64,000 nucleotides of DNA from Candidatus Schekmanbacteria bacterium (lineage in GTDB: Bacteria; CSSED10-310; JACPHN01), in contig JACPHN010000022.1 of assembly GCA_016188575.1 (NCBI GenBank), forward strand, positions 45,397 to 109,396, in the 5' to 3' direction. Below the pieces are notes generated by a model. The model did no database searches. It saw only the letters and a list, made by a program, of their open reading frames with translations, and was not told the origin of the DNA. Made by a program: the position numbers and the translations under genes. Of this stretch, positions 19,091 through 28,744 are shown in pieces; the first letter of the stretch is position 1, and each line of letters begins with the position of its first letter.

Positions 19091-20014
19091 TCAGGGCAGG
19101 CGCCACAAGCGGCGATTCGCCTGCACCAGGTCCCACGTGAAAATCGCCAGACCAAGCCATACGAGCGCAAAGCTGCGAAGCTGTGCGCTCGAAAAGTCCT
19201 CGCGATACACCAGCACGGCGAGCAGAAACTGGCCGGTCGGCGCCAGGTATTGGAGGATGCCGATCACGTACAGCGGCAAGCGCTTGGTCGCCTTGGCGAA
19301 GAGCAACAGTGGAAACCCGGTCACACAGCCCGCTCCCAACAAGAGCAGGTGCGAAACGGCGTCCCCGTTTCCGGTAACGCTTTGGTGGGTACCCATGAGG
19401 AACGCCAGAATGCAGAGACCTACGGGAAACAGGAAAAGGCTCTCAATGGTCGATCCCAGGAGCGGTGCCACGGTGAGCGTCTTGCGGAGCAGCCCGTAGA
19501 GGCCGAAAGAAAGGGCGAGCGCGAAGGCAATCCACAGGTGCGAGGGAGCGCGCATCGCGAGTTGCGCCACTCCGGCGGCGGCCGCCCCGATGGCAAGCCA
19601 GTGAGCGCGCCGTAGACGCTCCTGGAGAAAGACCATACCCAGTGCCACGGACACCAGTGGCGTGATGAAGTAGCCGAGACTGGCGGCTAGAACGCGATTG
19701 GCGCTTATTGCGTAGATGAAAATCGACCAGTTGAGGCCAAGCAGCGCCGCGGTAAGCAGCAGGGCGCCGCACGCGCGGCCAGAAGAAAGCAGACGGCGAG
19801 CTTCGCCGAGGCCGGTGCCGCGGGACAGCATGAGCCCGGCAAAGAACAGGAGCGTCCAGGACATGCGGTGCGCCAGCACCTCGACCACGGGCACGTGCGC
19901 GAGGTGTTTCCAGTACACCGGGATGAGTCCCCAGAAACTGTACGCCGCGACCGCCAGGCCGACGCCTCGGAGGTCATGTCCATCAACGTGTGCTGCCATT
20001 GCGCCGCCGCTCAT
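19091..20014 (-). CDS. rarD: RarD-type EamA permease
   Basis: A 307-residue inner-membrane protein with about ten transmembrane helices. RarD hallmarks include AYSFWGLIPVYWKHLAHVP, EVLAHRMSW and LNWSIFIYAI, GYFITPLVSVALG and GILQYLAPTGQFLLAVLVY. The family belongs to the drug/metabolite transporter superfamily; the RarD substrate is unproven (chloramphenicol sensitivity in Pseudomonas). The start at 20014 overlaps the stop of the upstream surface-protein gene (ATGA), suggesting coupling; an alternative ATG is at 19999. Confidence 0.9.
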   Translation of the reverse strand: MSGGAMAAHVDGHDLRGVGLAVAAYSFWGLIPVYWKHLAHVPVVEVLAHRMSWTLLFFAGLMLSRGTGLGEARRLLSSGRACGALLLTAALLGLNWSIFIYAISANRVLAASLGYFITPLVSVALGMVFLQERLRRAHWLAIGAAAAGVAQLAMRAPSHLWIAFALALSFGLYGLLRKTLTVAPLLGSTIESLFLFPVGLCILAFLMGTHQSVTGNGDAVSHLLLLGAGCVTGFPLLLFAKATKRLPLYVIGILQYLAPTGQFLLAVLVYREDFSSAQLRSFALVWLGLAIFTWDLVQANRRLWRLP

Positions 20015-23000
20015 GGGCTGTTAGCATCTCTACATGCGCTTTGGGCGCGCTTTGCAGGCGATCCGGCGGTGGCTTGAGGCAGGCGCAACCCGGCTCCCAT
20101 CGCTACGAGCGCAACCGCCAGCAGCATCAGGCGCTCCGGCCCGGGACCGGGAACGGCGCCTGGTCCGACCTCGACGGGCAAGATCGAGCTGTTGTCGGAC
20201 GGGTCCGGGTCGGATTGTCGCGCCGTGATGGACACCTCGTTGCTCCCGGCTCCCACCGCGATCGGGATCGCCGACACCGTCACGGTCGCCGTTGTCCCCG
20301 AGAGCACGCTGCCCAGTGAGCACGTCAGCGCGCCGCCAAAATCCTCGCAGAACCCGTGGCTCGTCTGCAGGCCCGTTATGCGGAAGCTCGGCCCATACTC
20401 ATCCACCAGAGTGACCTCGTCCGCGGCTTGCGGTCCCTCATTGGCGACAACCACGGTGAACTGGAGGGCTGAGCCCAAGGTGCCGGGATTGGCAGTGACG
20501 TCCTGAGAAAGGGAGAGATCGGCTTCACCGGTGGCGCGGACAGCGGGGCCGACTTCAACGATGAGCGCCGAGGTGGCTTCCTCCGGCCTGTAAAAGGCGA
20601 TCTGCATGATTCCAGCCCTCTGGAGACCCGCCCCGCCTGCTGGCGGCGCCGTCCGCGCGCTCGGGCAGATTCCTGAATAGACGCTGATGCGTTCGCCGAT
20701 ACCGTGATCGACGCTGTAGCCGCCGCGCGGCGGATCGAACAGGCAGCAGATGTGGGTCTCCCCTTGCACGGTGCATTGCAGCGCGGCCGCCGGCAATGCG
20801 GTGCCGTCGGGCTTGTAGAGCGTCGTGACCGTGCCTCGGCGCGACGCCGCGGCTCGGCCAGCGCCTCGTCCCGCCACGCCGTCGCTCGCGCGCACGAACG
20901 CCTGCTCGCTATACCCACTCTCGTTTCCGGCAGCGTCGACCGCAGTAACCGCGTAGTAGTACGAGACTTCGAGCGAAACGGCATCGTCCTCGAAGGTCGT
21001 TTGCGCGATCGGGGCGGCGTTGATTCGCTGAAAGTCGCCGCCGGCGATGGCCGACCGATAGGCGTTGTAGTGATCGACGCCCGTCTCGCCTGCCGGTGCC
21101 GACCACGTCAAGTGCACAACAGGGCCATCGGCGGCGCGGGCGATGAGCTCGGACGGCGGCATGACGCTGCCGTGAAACTCCACGAGGCCGTACGACGACA
21201 CGAGCCAGGCGCGTGACGGGTCCACAGTGGTGATGTCCGAGACGTCTGTGATGCCGCTCCTGCGGGGGATTACGGTCCAGTTCTGCCCGGCATCGCTGGA
21301 CCCATACACCGCGGACGCGGACGAGCTCAGCCAGAGCTGTTCATCCGCCACAGCGACGTGTTTTTTCCCCGGAATCGCAAGCGACGCCCACTCGTTCTTG
21401 TCGCCGCCGCTATCCGTCCACACGCCTCCGTCGTCACCTGTGGCAACCCCCAGAGAGGCCGTCAGGAAGAAAACGTCGTTGAGCTTTGGGCCGTCCGAGT
21501 ACACCTCTTCCCACCCTAGCGCGCCCGAGCGCTTCATGATCCGGCCGATATCGTTTACAGCCCAGACATTCGCCGTGTCATAGGCGAAGATGTCGCCGCC
21601 CAGGGAGAATGGCTCCTCCCGGCTCCAGTCGCCGCCGCCGTTGCTCGTGCCCCAAATGTGCGTGGCGCCACGGCACCAGCCGCGCGCGGCGGTGGCGAAA
21701 TCCATCCCGTTGTCGCAGGAGCTGAAGTCGGACCGGGCGGTGAACGTCTGCCCGCCATTGGTCGAGCGATACAGCCTTCCCGGCTTGTCCTTCCAGACGA
21801 ACACGGTGTCGGTGCCGACCGCGGACACCTGGGCGTACGTGCCGATCGCCTCCAGCCCGGTTTCCGCTGCAGCGACCTCGGCGCTGCGCGAAATCCAGGT
21901 GCGGCCGCCATCCGTGGTCCCCATGAGAACCTCGTCGCCGGCCACGATCCACCCGACGTGCGCAGTCGCCATGTCGATCTCCTTCAGCGTGGCCGCGACG
22001 CTCCGCGGATCGAGAGACCACGACGTGCCCGCGTCGAGCGACCGCGCCACGACACCGCTTTCACCGACGATGATCGCCCTGGCCGTGTCGACGACGTGGA
22101 TTCCGGCCAGGGGTTCCGGCGGGCTCACACGCGCCGCCTTCGCCCAGGTCACGCCCGCGTCGCCGGTCGTATAGACGGCGCCGAGCAGCGGAAAGATCAT
22201 CATGCCAAAACGATCGTCAGCCGCGAAGTGGACGTCGATTGGGTTGGCTGAGACCATGTCGAGAGCCGGGCTGAAGCTCGTGATCGGCTGGAAGGTCCCA
22301 CCTCCGTCGGTCGTGCGAGAGGCGATTCCGTGCCCCACCAGGAAACCGGTGAGCTCGTCGAGAAAGAGCAGCGACGAAGCGGTGTCGCGATGTATGGCCT
22401 CCGCATCGACGAGCTCGATGACGTCCCAATTTGTTCCGTCCACCGTGCGGTAAACGGAATACCGCGGAGTAGGAAGCGTGCCGTCTACGGGAACGGCGCC
22501 GGCCCAGCCGTGGCTCTGGTCGGTAAAATACAGCGCCTCGAAACGCAACTCCGCGTCTTCGGCGCCGGCCGCGGGCAGGAACGTCTCGCCGTCATCGGCG
22601 GACGTGTACACCGCCCCGGCGCACGCGGCGTAGAGCGTCCCGGCGACCGGCAACCAGAGATCGCGGCAGGGAAACTGCAGTCCGGTAGCGGCCACCGTGA
22701 CCCAGGTGACGCCGCCGTTGGTCGTCTTGAGCAGGGCGTCTCCGATCGCGTACGCCGTGGTGTCGTCGTAGGCGAAGACGGCCTCGAGATCGCCGTCGAG
22801 CCCGCTAACTTGAGCGTTCCAACTGTTTCCGCGGTCGGTGCTGCGCAGTATGAGGGCGTCCTCGCCGAGGCTCGAGAAGCTGTTCAACAGCCACTGGCTG
22901 GTGCGGCTGCCGACGATCCAGCCGCTGGTGCCGCTCGGCGCGAAGTCGACATCGTGAAAGTGGCTCGACCATTCGCCGGCGCGTTGGACGGTGAACGGGA

Positions 23001-23109
23001 TCGAGCTCCAATCGGCGGCGCCTGCCGGCGGCGCGGCGGCGCAGAAAACCGCACCGGCAGCCAGGAGCAGCAAGCGGGCAAAAGCGGCGCTCGTACGCGA
23101 TGTCCTCAT
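20011..23109 (-). CDS. Exported Ycf48-like/DUF11 surface protein with sorting-type tail
   Basis: A 1032-residue secreted protein. It begins with a signal peptide (LLLLAAGAVFCAAAPPAGA). Many BNR/Ycf48-like beta-propeller blades follow (LRSTDRGNSWNAQ, LKTTNGGVTWVTV, YRSTNGGQTFTAR). Next are a fibronectin-III-like domain (VHLTWSAPAGETGVDHYNAYRS) and a DUF11 domain near the C-terminus (ADLSLSQDVTANPGTLGSAL). The end has a VP-initiated hydrophobic segment (VPGPGPERLMLLAVALVA) with basic residues after it, resembling PEP-CTERM variants, but with about 20 extra residues. Likely displayed at the cell surface; no enzymatic motif. Confidence 0.8.
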   Translation of the reverse strand: MRTSRTSAAFARLLLLAAGAVFCAAAPPAGAADWSSIPFTVQRAGEWSSHFHDVDFAPSGTSGWIVGSRTSQWLLNSFSSLGEDALILRSTDRGNSWNAQVSGLDGDLEAVFAYDDTTAYAIGDALLKTTNGGVTWVTVAATGLQFPCRDLWLPVAGTLYAACAGAVYTSADDGETFLPAAGAEDAELRFEALYFTDQSHGWAGAVPVDGTLPTPRYSVYRTVDGTNWDVIELVDAEAIHRDTASSLLFLDELTGFLVGHGIASRTTDGGGTFQPITSFSPALDMVSANPIDVHFAADDRFGMMIFPLLGAVYTTGDAGVTWAKAARVSPPEPLAGIHVVDTARAIIVGESGVVARSLDAGTSWSLDPRSVAATLKEIDMATAHVGWIVAGDEVLMGTTDGGRTWISRSAEVAAAETGLEAIGTYAQVSAVGTDTVFVWKDKPGRLYRSTNGGQTFTARSDFSSCDNGMDFATAARGWCRGATHIWGTSNGGGDWSREEPFSLGGDIFAYDTANVWAVNDIGRIMKRSGALGWEEVYSDGPKLNDVFFLTASLGVATGDDGGVWTDSGGDKNEWASLAIPGKKHVAVADEQLWLSSSASAVYGSSDAGQNWTVIPRRSGITDVSDITTVDPSRAWLVSSYGLVEFHGSVMPPSELIARAADGPVVHLTWSAPAGETGVDHYNAYRSAIAGGDFQRINAAPIAQTTFEDDAVSLEVSYYYAVTAVDAAGNESGYSEQAFVRASDGVAGRGAGRAAASRRGTVTTLYKPDGTALPAAALQCTVQGETHICCLFDPPRGGYSVDHGIGERISVYSGICPSARTAPPAGGAGLQRAGIMQIAFYRPEEATSALIVEVGPAVRATGEADLSLSQDVTANPGTLGSALQFTVVVANEGPQAADEVTLVDEYGPSFRITGLQTSHGFCEDFGGALTCSLGSVLSGTTATVTVSAIPIAVGAGSNEVSITARQSDPDPSDNSSILPVEVGPGAVPGPGPERLMLLAVALVAMGAGLRLPQATAGSPAKRAQSACRDANSP

Positions 23110-23730
23110 AGACGGGATCTCTCTTTTTCGGAGGATGCCCCGCGCTACCGGGCATCACCATGAGCATAGCGGCTGCGGGAGCGAGGGGCAATGACTCGTT
23201 TTTGGGATTACGAAGGTGGTCATTTTCAGGAAGCGTGCCACCGTCGGCGCGCGCGGGATGGCACGCTGCCGCCGGGAAGGAGGAGCACGCGCGCAGGCGT
23301 AGCGACGTGTACCGTCGTCATGACACAATGCGCCACAACCCGCCCGCCCCCAGGGTCGCTCCGCTCCTTGCCGCCTACGGCACCTGCCGCTTGCGCCGCC
23401 GCACCGCCCGTGCGCTCGCGCGTGCCCATGGCGCGCTCAACATCATCGCTCCGCTCGCCGGGCAGGTTAACACCGTGGAAAACGCCCGGAAGAGCTTGCT
23501 AGAGGTAGCCGAAAAGCTGGCTGTGATCGAGACTGCGGCTGGCCGGGAGGGCGGTGGGGTACCTGAAGCGTATCCGCCAGGAGTGTTGCGCTCCATGCCC
23601 CCAGGCTGACCTTGTTGCACGCGGGATGGCAGCGAGGAACGCCTTGTCAGAGCACGGAGATGAACCACGCGCCCCCACGGGGGAGCGAGCAGAGACCGCT
23701 GTCATGCGGAGTGAGACCGGTTCAAGCCGC
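23110..23730. other. Intergenic interval, no gene supported
   Basis: Short frames on both strands lack ribosome-binding sites and family resemblance. The part near 23109 holds the upstream region of the surface-protein gene (AGAGAG ribosome-binding site). Confidence 0.4.
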
Positions 23731-24084
23731 TCAGGACTCCCGACGGATGCGGACTTGCCGTGGCGAGACGACGCTGAACGCTCCGAGGACTTCCGCGGCG
23801 TGCTCCCGGAACACTGCCGCTACGAGCCCGGCTTTCGCTGCGTTCGGCAAGCCCGAAAGGCGAAGTAGAACCACGCCAGAGTGCGAGAGGCGCTGGCGAA
23901 ATACGAGATCGCCGAAGTCCTTGTCTGTGGTGATCAAGAGGGCGCTTCGAGCGTTGGCTTGGCGCAAGACCTCCTCATCTCCAATGCCGGGAGACAGCTC
24001 CGCCACGTAGATTACGTCATGACCGTCCCGACGCAGTCGCTCCACCACCGCACGATCGACACCCTCATCGGCAACGAGGTTCAT
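23731..24084 (-). CDS. DUF5615 PIN-like toxin
   Basis: A 117-residue protein with the DUF5615/PIN-like pattern: LVADEGVDRAVVERLRRDGHDV at the start, ALLITTDKDFGDLVF in the middle (TxDxDF-type acidic site) and GVVLLRLSG. The family is the presumed RNase toxin partner of DUF433 antitoxins. ATG 24084 overlaps the antitoxin stop by 4 bp (ATGA), so the two are co-translated. Confidence 0.85.
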   Translation of the reverse strand: MNLVADEGVDRAVVERLRRDGHDVIYVAELSPGIGDEEVLRQANARSALLITTDKDFGDLVFRQRLSHSGVVLLRLSGLPNAAKAGLVAAVFREHAAEVLGAFSVVSPRQVRIRRES

Positions 24085-24317
24085 GCCGATTTCGCGTCGA
24101 GCGGGTAAACCACCTCGGAGCGAAGTGCCTTCGCGGCGAAACGGAGGGCGGCCAGGACACCATCGCGCGTCAAACGGGGGTGCGACTCGAGCACCGCGTC
24201 GATCGACTCGCCACTACCGAGCTTCTCCAAGATAAGGTCCACGGTGATCCGCGTGCCCGCAACAACCGGCTTGCCCATCATCACCTTGGGATCAGAGAGA
24301 ATCATCGGCTCGTTCAT
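24081..24317 (-). CDS. DUF433 antitoxin
   Basis: A 78-residue protein with the canonical DUF433 sequence ILSDPKVMMGKPVVAGTRI, then VDLILEKLGSGESIDAVLESHPRLT. DUF433 proteins have a DNA-binding-like helical fold and act as antitoxin and likely autorepressor. The start at 24317 has GGAGG upstream. It is the first gene of the pair, as expected. Confidence 0.9.
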   Translation of the reverse strand: MNEPMILSDPKVMMGKPVVAGTRITVDLILEKLGSGESIDAVLESHPRLTRDGVLAALRFAAKALRSEVVYPLDAKSA

Positions 24318-24613
24318 TACTCGCCTCCAGAGGACCATTCTAGCAGACCCGCCTTTGCTTCAGGAACACGCGCGCAACGGGGTAGCGGGGCGCCGGGTCA
24401 GCGGCAGCCCCCAGAGGTAGCTTACTACTGCAGAGCGCTGCCCGCTGTACCCGGTGGGCCTGCCGCGCAATCAGCGCGGCGGAACCACCGGGCTTTGCCC
24501 GGCGCCACGTTCTTCCAACGTCCGACGCGCAGCGTCGGAAGAACGTCGCCGCTAAGCTGCGCGAGCGCCAGCGAGCGTCAGGTTCAGCGCATTGTTCTGC
24601 AGCCGTCTGCCCT
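24318..24613. other. Intergenic interval with two hairpins
   Basis: CCGGGC-ttt-GCCCGG (24488-24502) and a compound hairpin 24507-24546 with 10-bp perfect arms (ACGTTCTTCC/GGAAGAACGT) and an inner CCGACGC-gca-GCGTCGG. No T-run follows. No gene seen. Confidence 0.6.
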
Positions 24614-26341
24614 CGAGTTGCGCAACAGTATGTGACCCGTAAGGGCGAGAGTCGCCGTGGGAGCGAGTTTTTGGGCGCCAGGCAGGGCGGGGGGGTTGAA
24701 AGCGAACGGCCAACCGTGCTGCGGACCGTCGCGTGCGCCCCCGGCTACGCGGGCCGGAAGCGTGGCGAAGCGATTCGCTCGCGCACCACCGTCCAGCAGG
24801 CGCACACCGCGGAGTGGCTGGGAAGCTTCGGTGCGCCGGGAAACGGTGATCTCTGGGGAGAGCTGGCGCGGGGATGTGAGGTGGTGGTGCGCTATCTTCG
24901 CCACCACGGCCTCGAGCCCTCCGTGGGTGTACTGCGACTCGACGGTCTGTACGGCTCGGTGCGAGGAGCCGCGCTCATCGTGTCGTCCGGACTGGGATAT
25001 CTGATGCGCTCGGCAAGCTACCACCTGCTCCCTGACGCCGAAGTCCGACGACGCTTGAAAACGGCCACCCCCGTGCGGTTTTCCCCGCACGGAGAAGTCA
25101 CGCCCCGGGAAATCATCGAGGTCGGCTGGATCACCTGGAAAAGCGGCCGGGGCCGATCCCAGCGCACCACGAGCACGCGTCTGATCGTCACCAAACGCGC
25201 ACCCCAACCGGGCGAAGAAACCACCCCGAAAGTTGGCGTGCTGCGGCAAGGGACCATCTGGGAGCTCTTCGTGACGGATCGGGAGGAGAAGGGGCTGACC
25301 GCTTGCGACGTGGTCGACCTGTATCTGGGCCGGGGTGGCTTCGCAGGGACTTTGGCGCAGGAAGACCGCGAGCAAGACGCCGATCGGTGGGTGAGCCAGA
25401 ACCCGGAGGGGCAGGAGCTCTGGCAGCAGATCTGCCTTTGTGTATGGAATACGCGGGTGTGGTTGGGGCGGGTAATGAGCGACCGCCCGCGCCGGCGTAC
25501 TCTGTGGTCGGAGCCGCTGCTCGCAGCGCCGGAAACCGACTCGATGCCGAAGAGTGCCGCAGCGGATGTCGTGGCGCCTACGGTGCCGGACAGCGAGTCG
25601 ACCGTACCCGTGCCGCATGGTGCGCGCATCGCCACCAACCGGGGCGCCGGCCGAGGGAAGTTTGGCGGAGACGACTTTTCCTGGGTCGATGGCCAGACTC
25701 TGCAGTGCCCGAACCTGAAGACACTGCGCTTGTCGCATCGCGAGGTGGCAGCCGATGGCGGCGAGACCCTGCGGTTCCGGGCGCGGCGAGCGCATTGCCG
25801 GGGGTGTCCGCTGGCGGATCGATGCCTGGGCAATGGCGCCACCGGCCGCAGCGGCCTGACGGTCACCGTGTGCCTGCCCGCGGAGGCGAAACCGGCGATG
25901 CCCGAGCTGTGGCCAGCGGTGCCGGAAAGGGATGCGATCCCGTGCGGACTCGGCAGAGAACCCGTCTTTCTCGACGACATCCCGGCCGCCGCGCTGCGGC
26001 GGGCGATCACTGACCTTTGCGCGGCCAGTCAGTGCGGCTCGTCCGCAAGCCGGCCATCGCCCCGCTCCCGCCGCAACCGCAACGCGTGTGCCTGATGACG
26101 CGGGACGAGCGCGCACACCGGCGGCTGACTTTCGCACGACAACGGGCACGCAACGCCATCGGTCCTCACCACGGTAAAGCGATCCTCGCCATCAGCAGCC
26201 TGCCGAGGCGACTCCTCGACTTTCTCAGCAACCTCGAGCCGAAGCGAACAGCGGCATGAGCTCGCTGGCCCCCAAGACGCCCCGGAATGCGCATCCTACT
26301 GCCGTCTCACGCCGCTTTGGCGCCCCCGGTTGCGCAACTCG
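24614..26341 (+). mobile_element. Degenerate insertion sequence
   Basis: A broken transposase gene is flanked by a perfect 13-bp inverted pair, CGAGTTGCGCAAC (24614-24626) and GTTGCGCAACTCG (26329-26341). These may be terminal repeats, although the motif is itself partly palindromic, so the boundaries are tentative. No target-site duplication was established. Confidence 0.45.
24632..26259 (+). pseudogene. DDE (IS4-like) transposase, truncated and frameshifted
   Basis: Recognised from APGYAGRKRGEAIRSRTTV, VLRLDGLYGS (second catalytic Asp), LFVTDREEKGLTACDVVDLYLGRG with the following EDREQDADRW (Glu region), and a Cys-rich RAHCRGCPLADRC part. The frame breaks near 26030-26060. The tail QRVCLMTRDERAHRRLTFARQ continues in another frame to 26259. 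Homologues known to me have a longer N-terminus, so the 5' part seems lost. It cannot encode an active transposase as it stands. Confidence 0.75.
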
Positions 26342-26478
26342 TGGGTCCGTGACGTCTCAAGCCTGCACCCGAAGTCGTCCCAGGCGCCCAAAAGCCGCTT
26401 GGGAGGCGAGATGTGCCGGGATGGGTGCAGCCACAGCACAAGGCACATTCCGCCGGCGCCGAATTTCGGGTGGTGTCC

Positions 26479-26522
26479 TTGACAGGGGCGGGAAGCGTGA
26501 TTATAAAACTGACATGTCAGTT
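26479..26522 (+). promoter_or_regulatory. Sigma-70-type promoter with TetR operator
   Basis: TTGACA (26479-26484), a 17-bp spacer and TATAAA (26502-26507). A perfect 16-bp palindrome AACTGACATGTCAGTT (26507-26522) follows, lying across the expected transcription start. The same palindrome core recurs at 27236-27249. Together with the TetR gene just downstream this is a textbook autorepression layout. Confidence 0.8.
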
Positions 26523-26549
26523 CAATATCGCCTTCGGAATGACGAAACT

Positions 26550-27182
26550 ATGACTCGCAAGCCCAAAAGCGACCGCGGCGCTGCGCGGCAGGACGAAATC
26601 CTCCGGGCCGCCGCCGTGGTGTTCGCCGAGCATGGCTACGAACGCGCCAACATCGACAAGGTCTGCAGCGCGGCCGGCATCGCTCGCGGCACCCTGTATC
26701 AGTACTTCGCCGACAAGCAATCGCTGTTTCGCGAGGTTCTCGAGCGGTTCGTGGCGCGCATTCGGCCGACGATGCAACCATTTGTGCCGCTCGGCATCCC
26801 CATTCCGAAGGACGAAAAACTGATTCGCGGATTCTTGACGCTCCGCCTGCAGGGAGTCTTTGAGTCCCTGGCCGAAGAACCCCACGTCTTCCGCATTCTT
26901 GTCAATGAGGGCACTGCCAAGAACGCGGAAGTCGAGGACCTGGTCGCGGCGTTCGACCTGGAGCTGCGAGCCATGATCGAGACGGAGCTGAGCTATGGCG
27001 CGCAGACGGGGTTGTTCGTGATCGACGATGTCCCGTTTCTCGCCAACTTCATCGTGGGAGCCGTCCTCAAGACCGCGCAGGCATACTTGTTTCGGCCCGA
27101 AACCAGTATGGATCCGGCGCGACTGGGCGAGAAAACCGTGCAGATCGTGATGCGGCTCATCCAGCCGGCGCCAAGGCAGTAA
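26550..27182 (+). CDS. TetR/AcrR family transcriptional regulator
   Basis: About 210 residues. The N-terminal helix-turn-helix reads ILRAAAVVFAEHGYERANIDKVCSAAGIARGTLYQYFADK, the classic TetR pattern. The C-terminal domain is ligand-binding and variable. ATG 26550 gives a normal leader after the promoter. ATG 26514, inside the operator, is in frame but would require an almost leaderless message. The adjacent operon starts 60 bp after its stop and carries the same operator, so it is the likely target. Confidence 0.9.
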   Translation: MTRKPKSDRGAARQDEILRAAAVVFAEHGYERANIDKVCSAAGIARGTLYQYFADKQSLFREVLERFVARIRPTMQPFVPLGIPIPKDEKLIRGFLTLRLQGVFESLAEEPHVFRILVNEGTAKNAEVEDLVAAFDLELRAMIETELSYGAQTGLFVIDDVPFLANFIVGAVLKTAQAYLFRPETSMDPARLGEKTVQIVMRLIQPAPRQ

Positions 27183-27235
27183 CGTACCGCTTTCTTGAGC
27201 ACCATTGGGAGTGCTCATTACCCGTGAGGAGAAAA

Positions 27236-27249
27236 ACTGACATGTCAGT
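27236..27249 (+). promoter_or_regulatory. Second TetR operator, overlapping a start codon
   Basis: ACTGACATGTCAGT is identical to the core of the operator at 26507-26522. The ATG of the first oxidoreductase gene (27242-27244) lies within the palindrome. An inverted repeat GAGCAC-8 nt-GTGCTC (27197-27216) lies just upstream. No strong separate promoter was seen. Confidence 0.7.
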
Positions 27250-28723
27250 GCAAGTCGAAACCAGGCACCCTGTCGATGAGGCCATCGACGCCATCCCGGG
27301 CATCACCGTGTCCCGGGCGCTCCCGCGACTCCAGGACTTCACCGGCGATCGCAGCCAGCCAAGCGCATGCTCGCCCGTCGCCATCTTCACCCCCAAAGGC
27401 CGAAACGAGCTTCAGGCGCTCGTCGAGGTCGCCCGCACCGTCGGCCTCCGCCTGCTTCCCGTGAGCTCGGGTGTCCCCCACTATCGCGGCGACACGCTTG
27501 CCGCGGAAAACACCGCGATCGTCGACATGAGCGCCTTCAGCAGCGTTGTGCGCGTCGACCGCCGCAACCGCGTCGCGCTGCTCGAGGCCGGCGTCCGCTT
27601 CCCCGAGCTCACCAAGGTGCTCGCCAACCACGGGCTGCGACCCCTCTTGCCGCTCGTCCCCCGCAACGCCAAGTCCGCTCTCGCCGCCTACTTGGAGCGC
27701 GAACCGACGATCTATCCGCGCCACCAGTGGGACCTCGCCGATCCGCTGCTGTGCACCGAGGTTATCTTCGGGACCGGCGAGCATTTCCGCACCGGTAGCG
27801 CCGCCGGCCCCGGATCGCTCGAGGACCAGTGGGCCGCGGGCGATGCGCAGACCAATCCGATGGGGCCTGGCCAATCTGACCTCATGCGCGTGGTTCAGGG
27901 GTCGCAGGGCACCGTGGGCATTGCCACGTGGTGCTCCATCAAATGCCGCCCGGTGCCCACAAGCGAGGAGCTGTTCGTCTTTGGCAGCGCGGATCTCGGT
28001 CCCCTCGTCGAGGCCGCCTACCACCTGCTGCATCGCAAGCACCCCGAAATCCTCTTTCTTGGCGACCGCGCGCTGCTGTCGGCGTTGACGACGGGGCGAA
28101 TGGCCGATGTCGCGAGCGTTTCGGGGCGGTACCCACAGTGGTTTCTGGCCGCGAGCATCGCCGAGCCTCCCTTCGCGGGAGCGCCGAAGATGCGCCTGAT
28201 GAAGGGTGAGATCGGCGAAATGGCGCGCCTGCTCAATCTGCAGCGCGTCGAGCGCACCCCCGGCGGGACCGTCGAGGACTTGCTGCGCGTGCTGTTGGAG
28301 CCGTCGCGCGCCGGCAGCGCCTCGTGGCGCGAGGCCGGAAAGGGCAACACCGCCGAGGTGTTTTTCCTGACCACGCTGGATCGGGCTTCCCGATTCGTGG
28401 ACATCGTCACGGCCTTCCAGGCGCGGTATCTGCGGCGCGATCAGGAACCGATCTTCTACATCCAACCCCTGCTGGGCGGCAGAAGTTGCCATTTCGAGGC
28501 GTCGTTCCCGCACGCGCCGGAAGCCTCGACGGAGCTCTGGCGACAGCTCCCGGAGCTGGTCCGGCGGCTCCGCGCCGCGGGCGCTTTCTTCTCGCGCCCC
28601 TACGGCGCGCTCACTGCGGCCGCCACGGAAGGGTCTCCGGCGGCGCGGCTCGTTTCCCGCATTCAGGGCATGTTCGACCCGGACAGCATTCTTTCGCCGG
28701 GAAACTTGCGCATCACCGGCTGA
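27242..28723 (+). CDS. FAD-binding oxidoreductase (GlcD/PCMH-type), first subunit
   Basis: A 493-residue flavoprotein of the FAD_binding_4 (PCMH) type. The N-terminal part VAIFTPKGRNELQALVEVARTVGLRLLPVSSG fits the FAD-binding fold. QGSQGTVGIATWCSIKC corresponds to the family's GxxGxxG-like turn, and a C-terminal cap ends in MFDPDSILSPGNL. It lacks obvious substrate-specific motifs. The ribosome-binding site GAGGAG is 10 bases before ATG 27242. It begins a three-gene operon with an Fe-S protein and a second FAD protein, like the GlcDEF glycolate oxidase layout. Confidence 0.85.
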   Translation: MSVQVETRHPVDEAIDAIPGITVSRALPRLQDFTGDRSQPSACSPVAIFTPKGRNELQALVEVARTVGLRLLPVSSGVPHYRGDTLAAENTAIVDMSAFSSVVRVDRRNRVALLEAGVRFPELTKVLANHGLRPLLPLVPRNAKSALAAYLEREPTIYPRHQWDLADPLLCTEVIFGTGEHFRTGSAAGPGSLEDQWAAGDAQTNPMGPGQSDLMRVVQGSQGTVGIATWCSIKCRPVPTSEELFVFGSADLGPLVEAAYHLLHRKHPEILFLGDRALLSALTTGRMADVASVSGRYPQWFLAASIAEPPFAGAPKMRLMKGEIGEMARLLNLQRVERTPGGTVEDLLRVLLEPSRAGSASWREAGKGNTAEVFFLTTLDRASRFVDIVTAFQARYLRRDQEPIFYIQPLLGGRSCHFEASFPHAPEASTELWRQLPELVRRLRAAGAFFSRPYGALTAAATEGSPAARLVSRIQGMFDPDSILSPGNLRITG

Positions 28724-28744
28724 CGATAGAGGGAGGAACAATCC

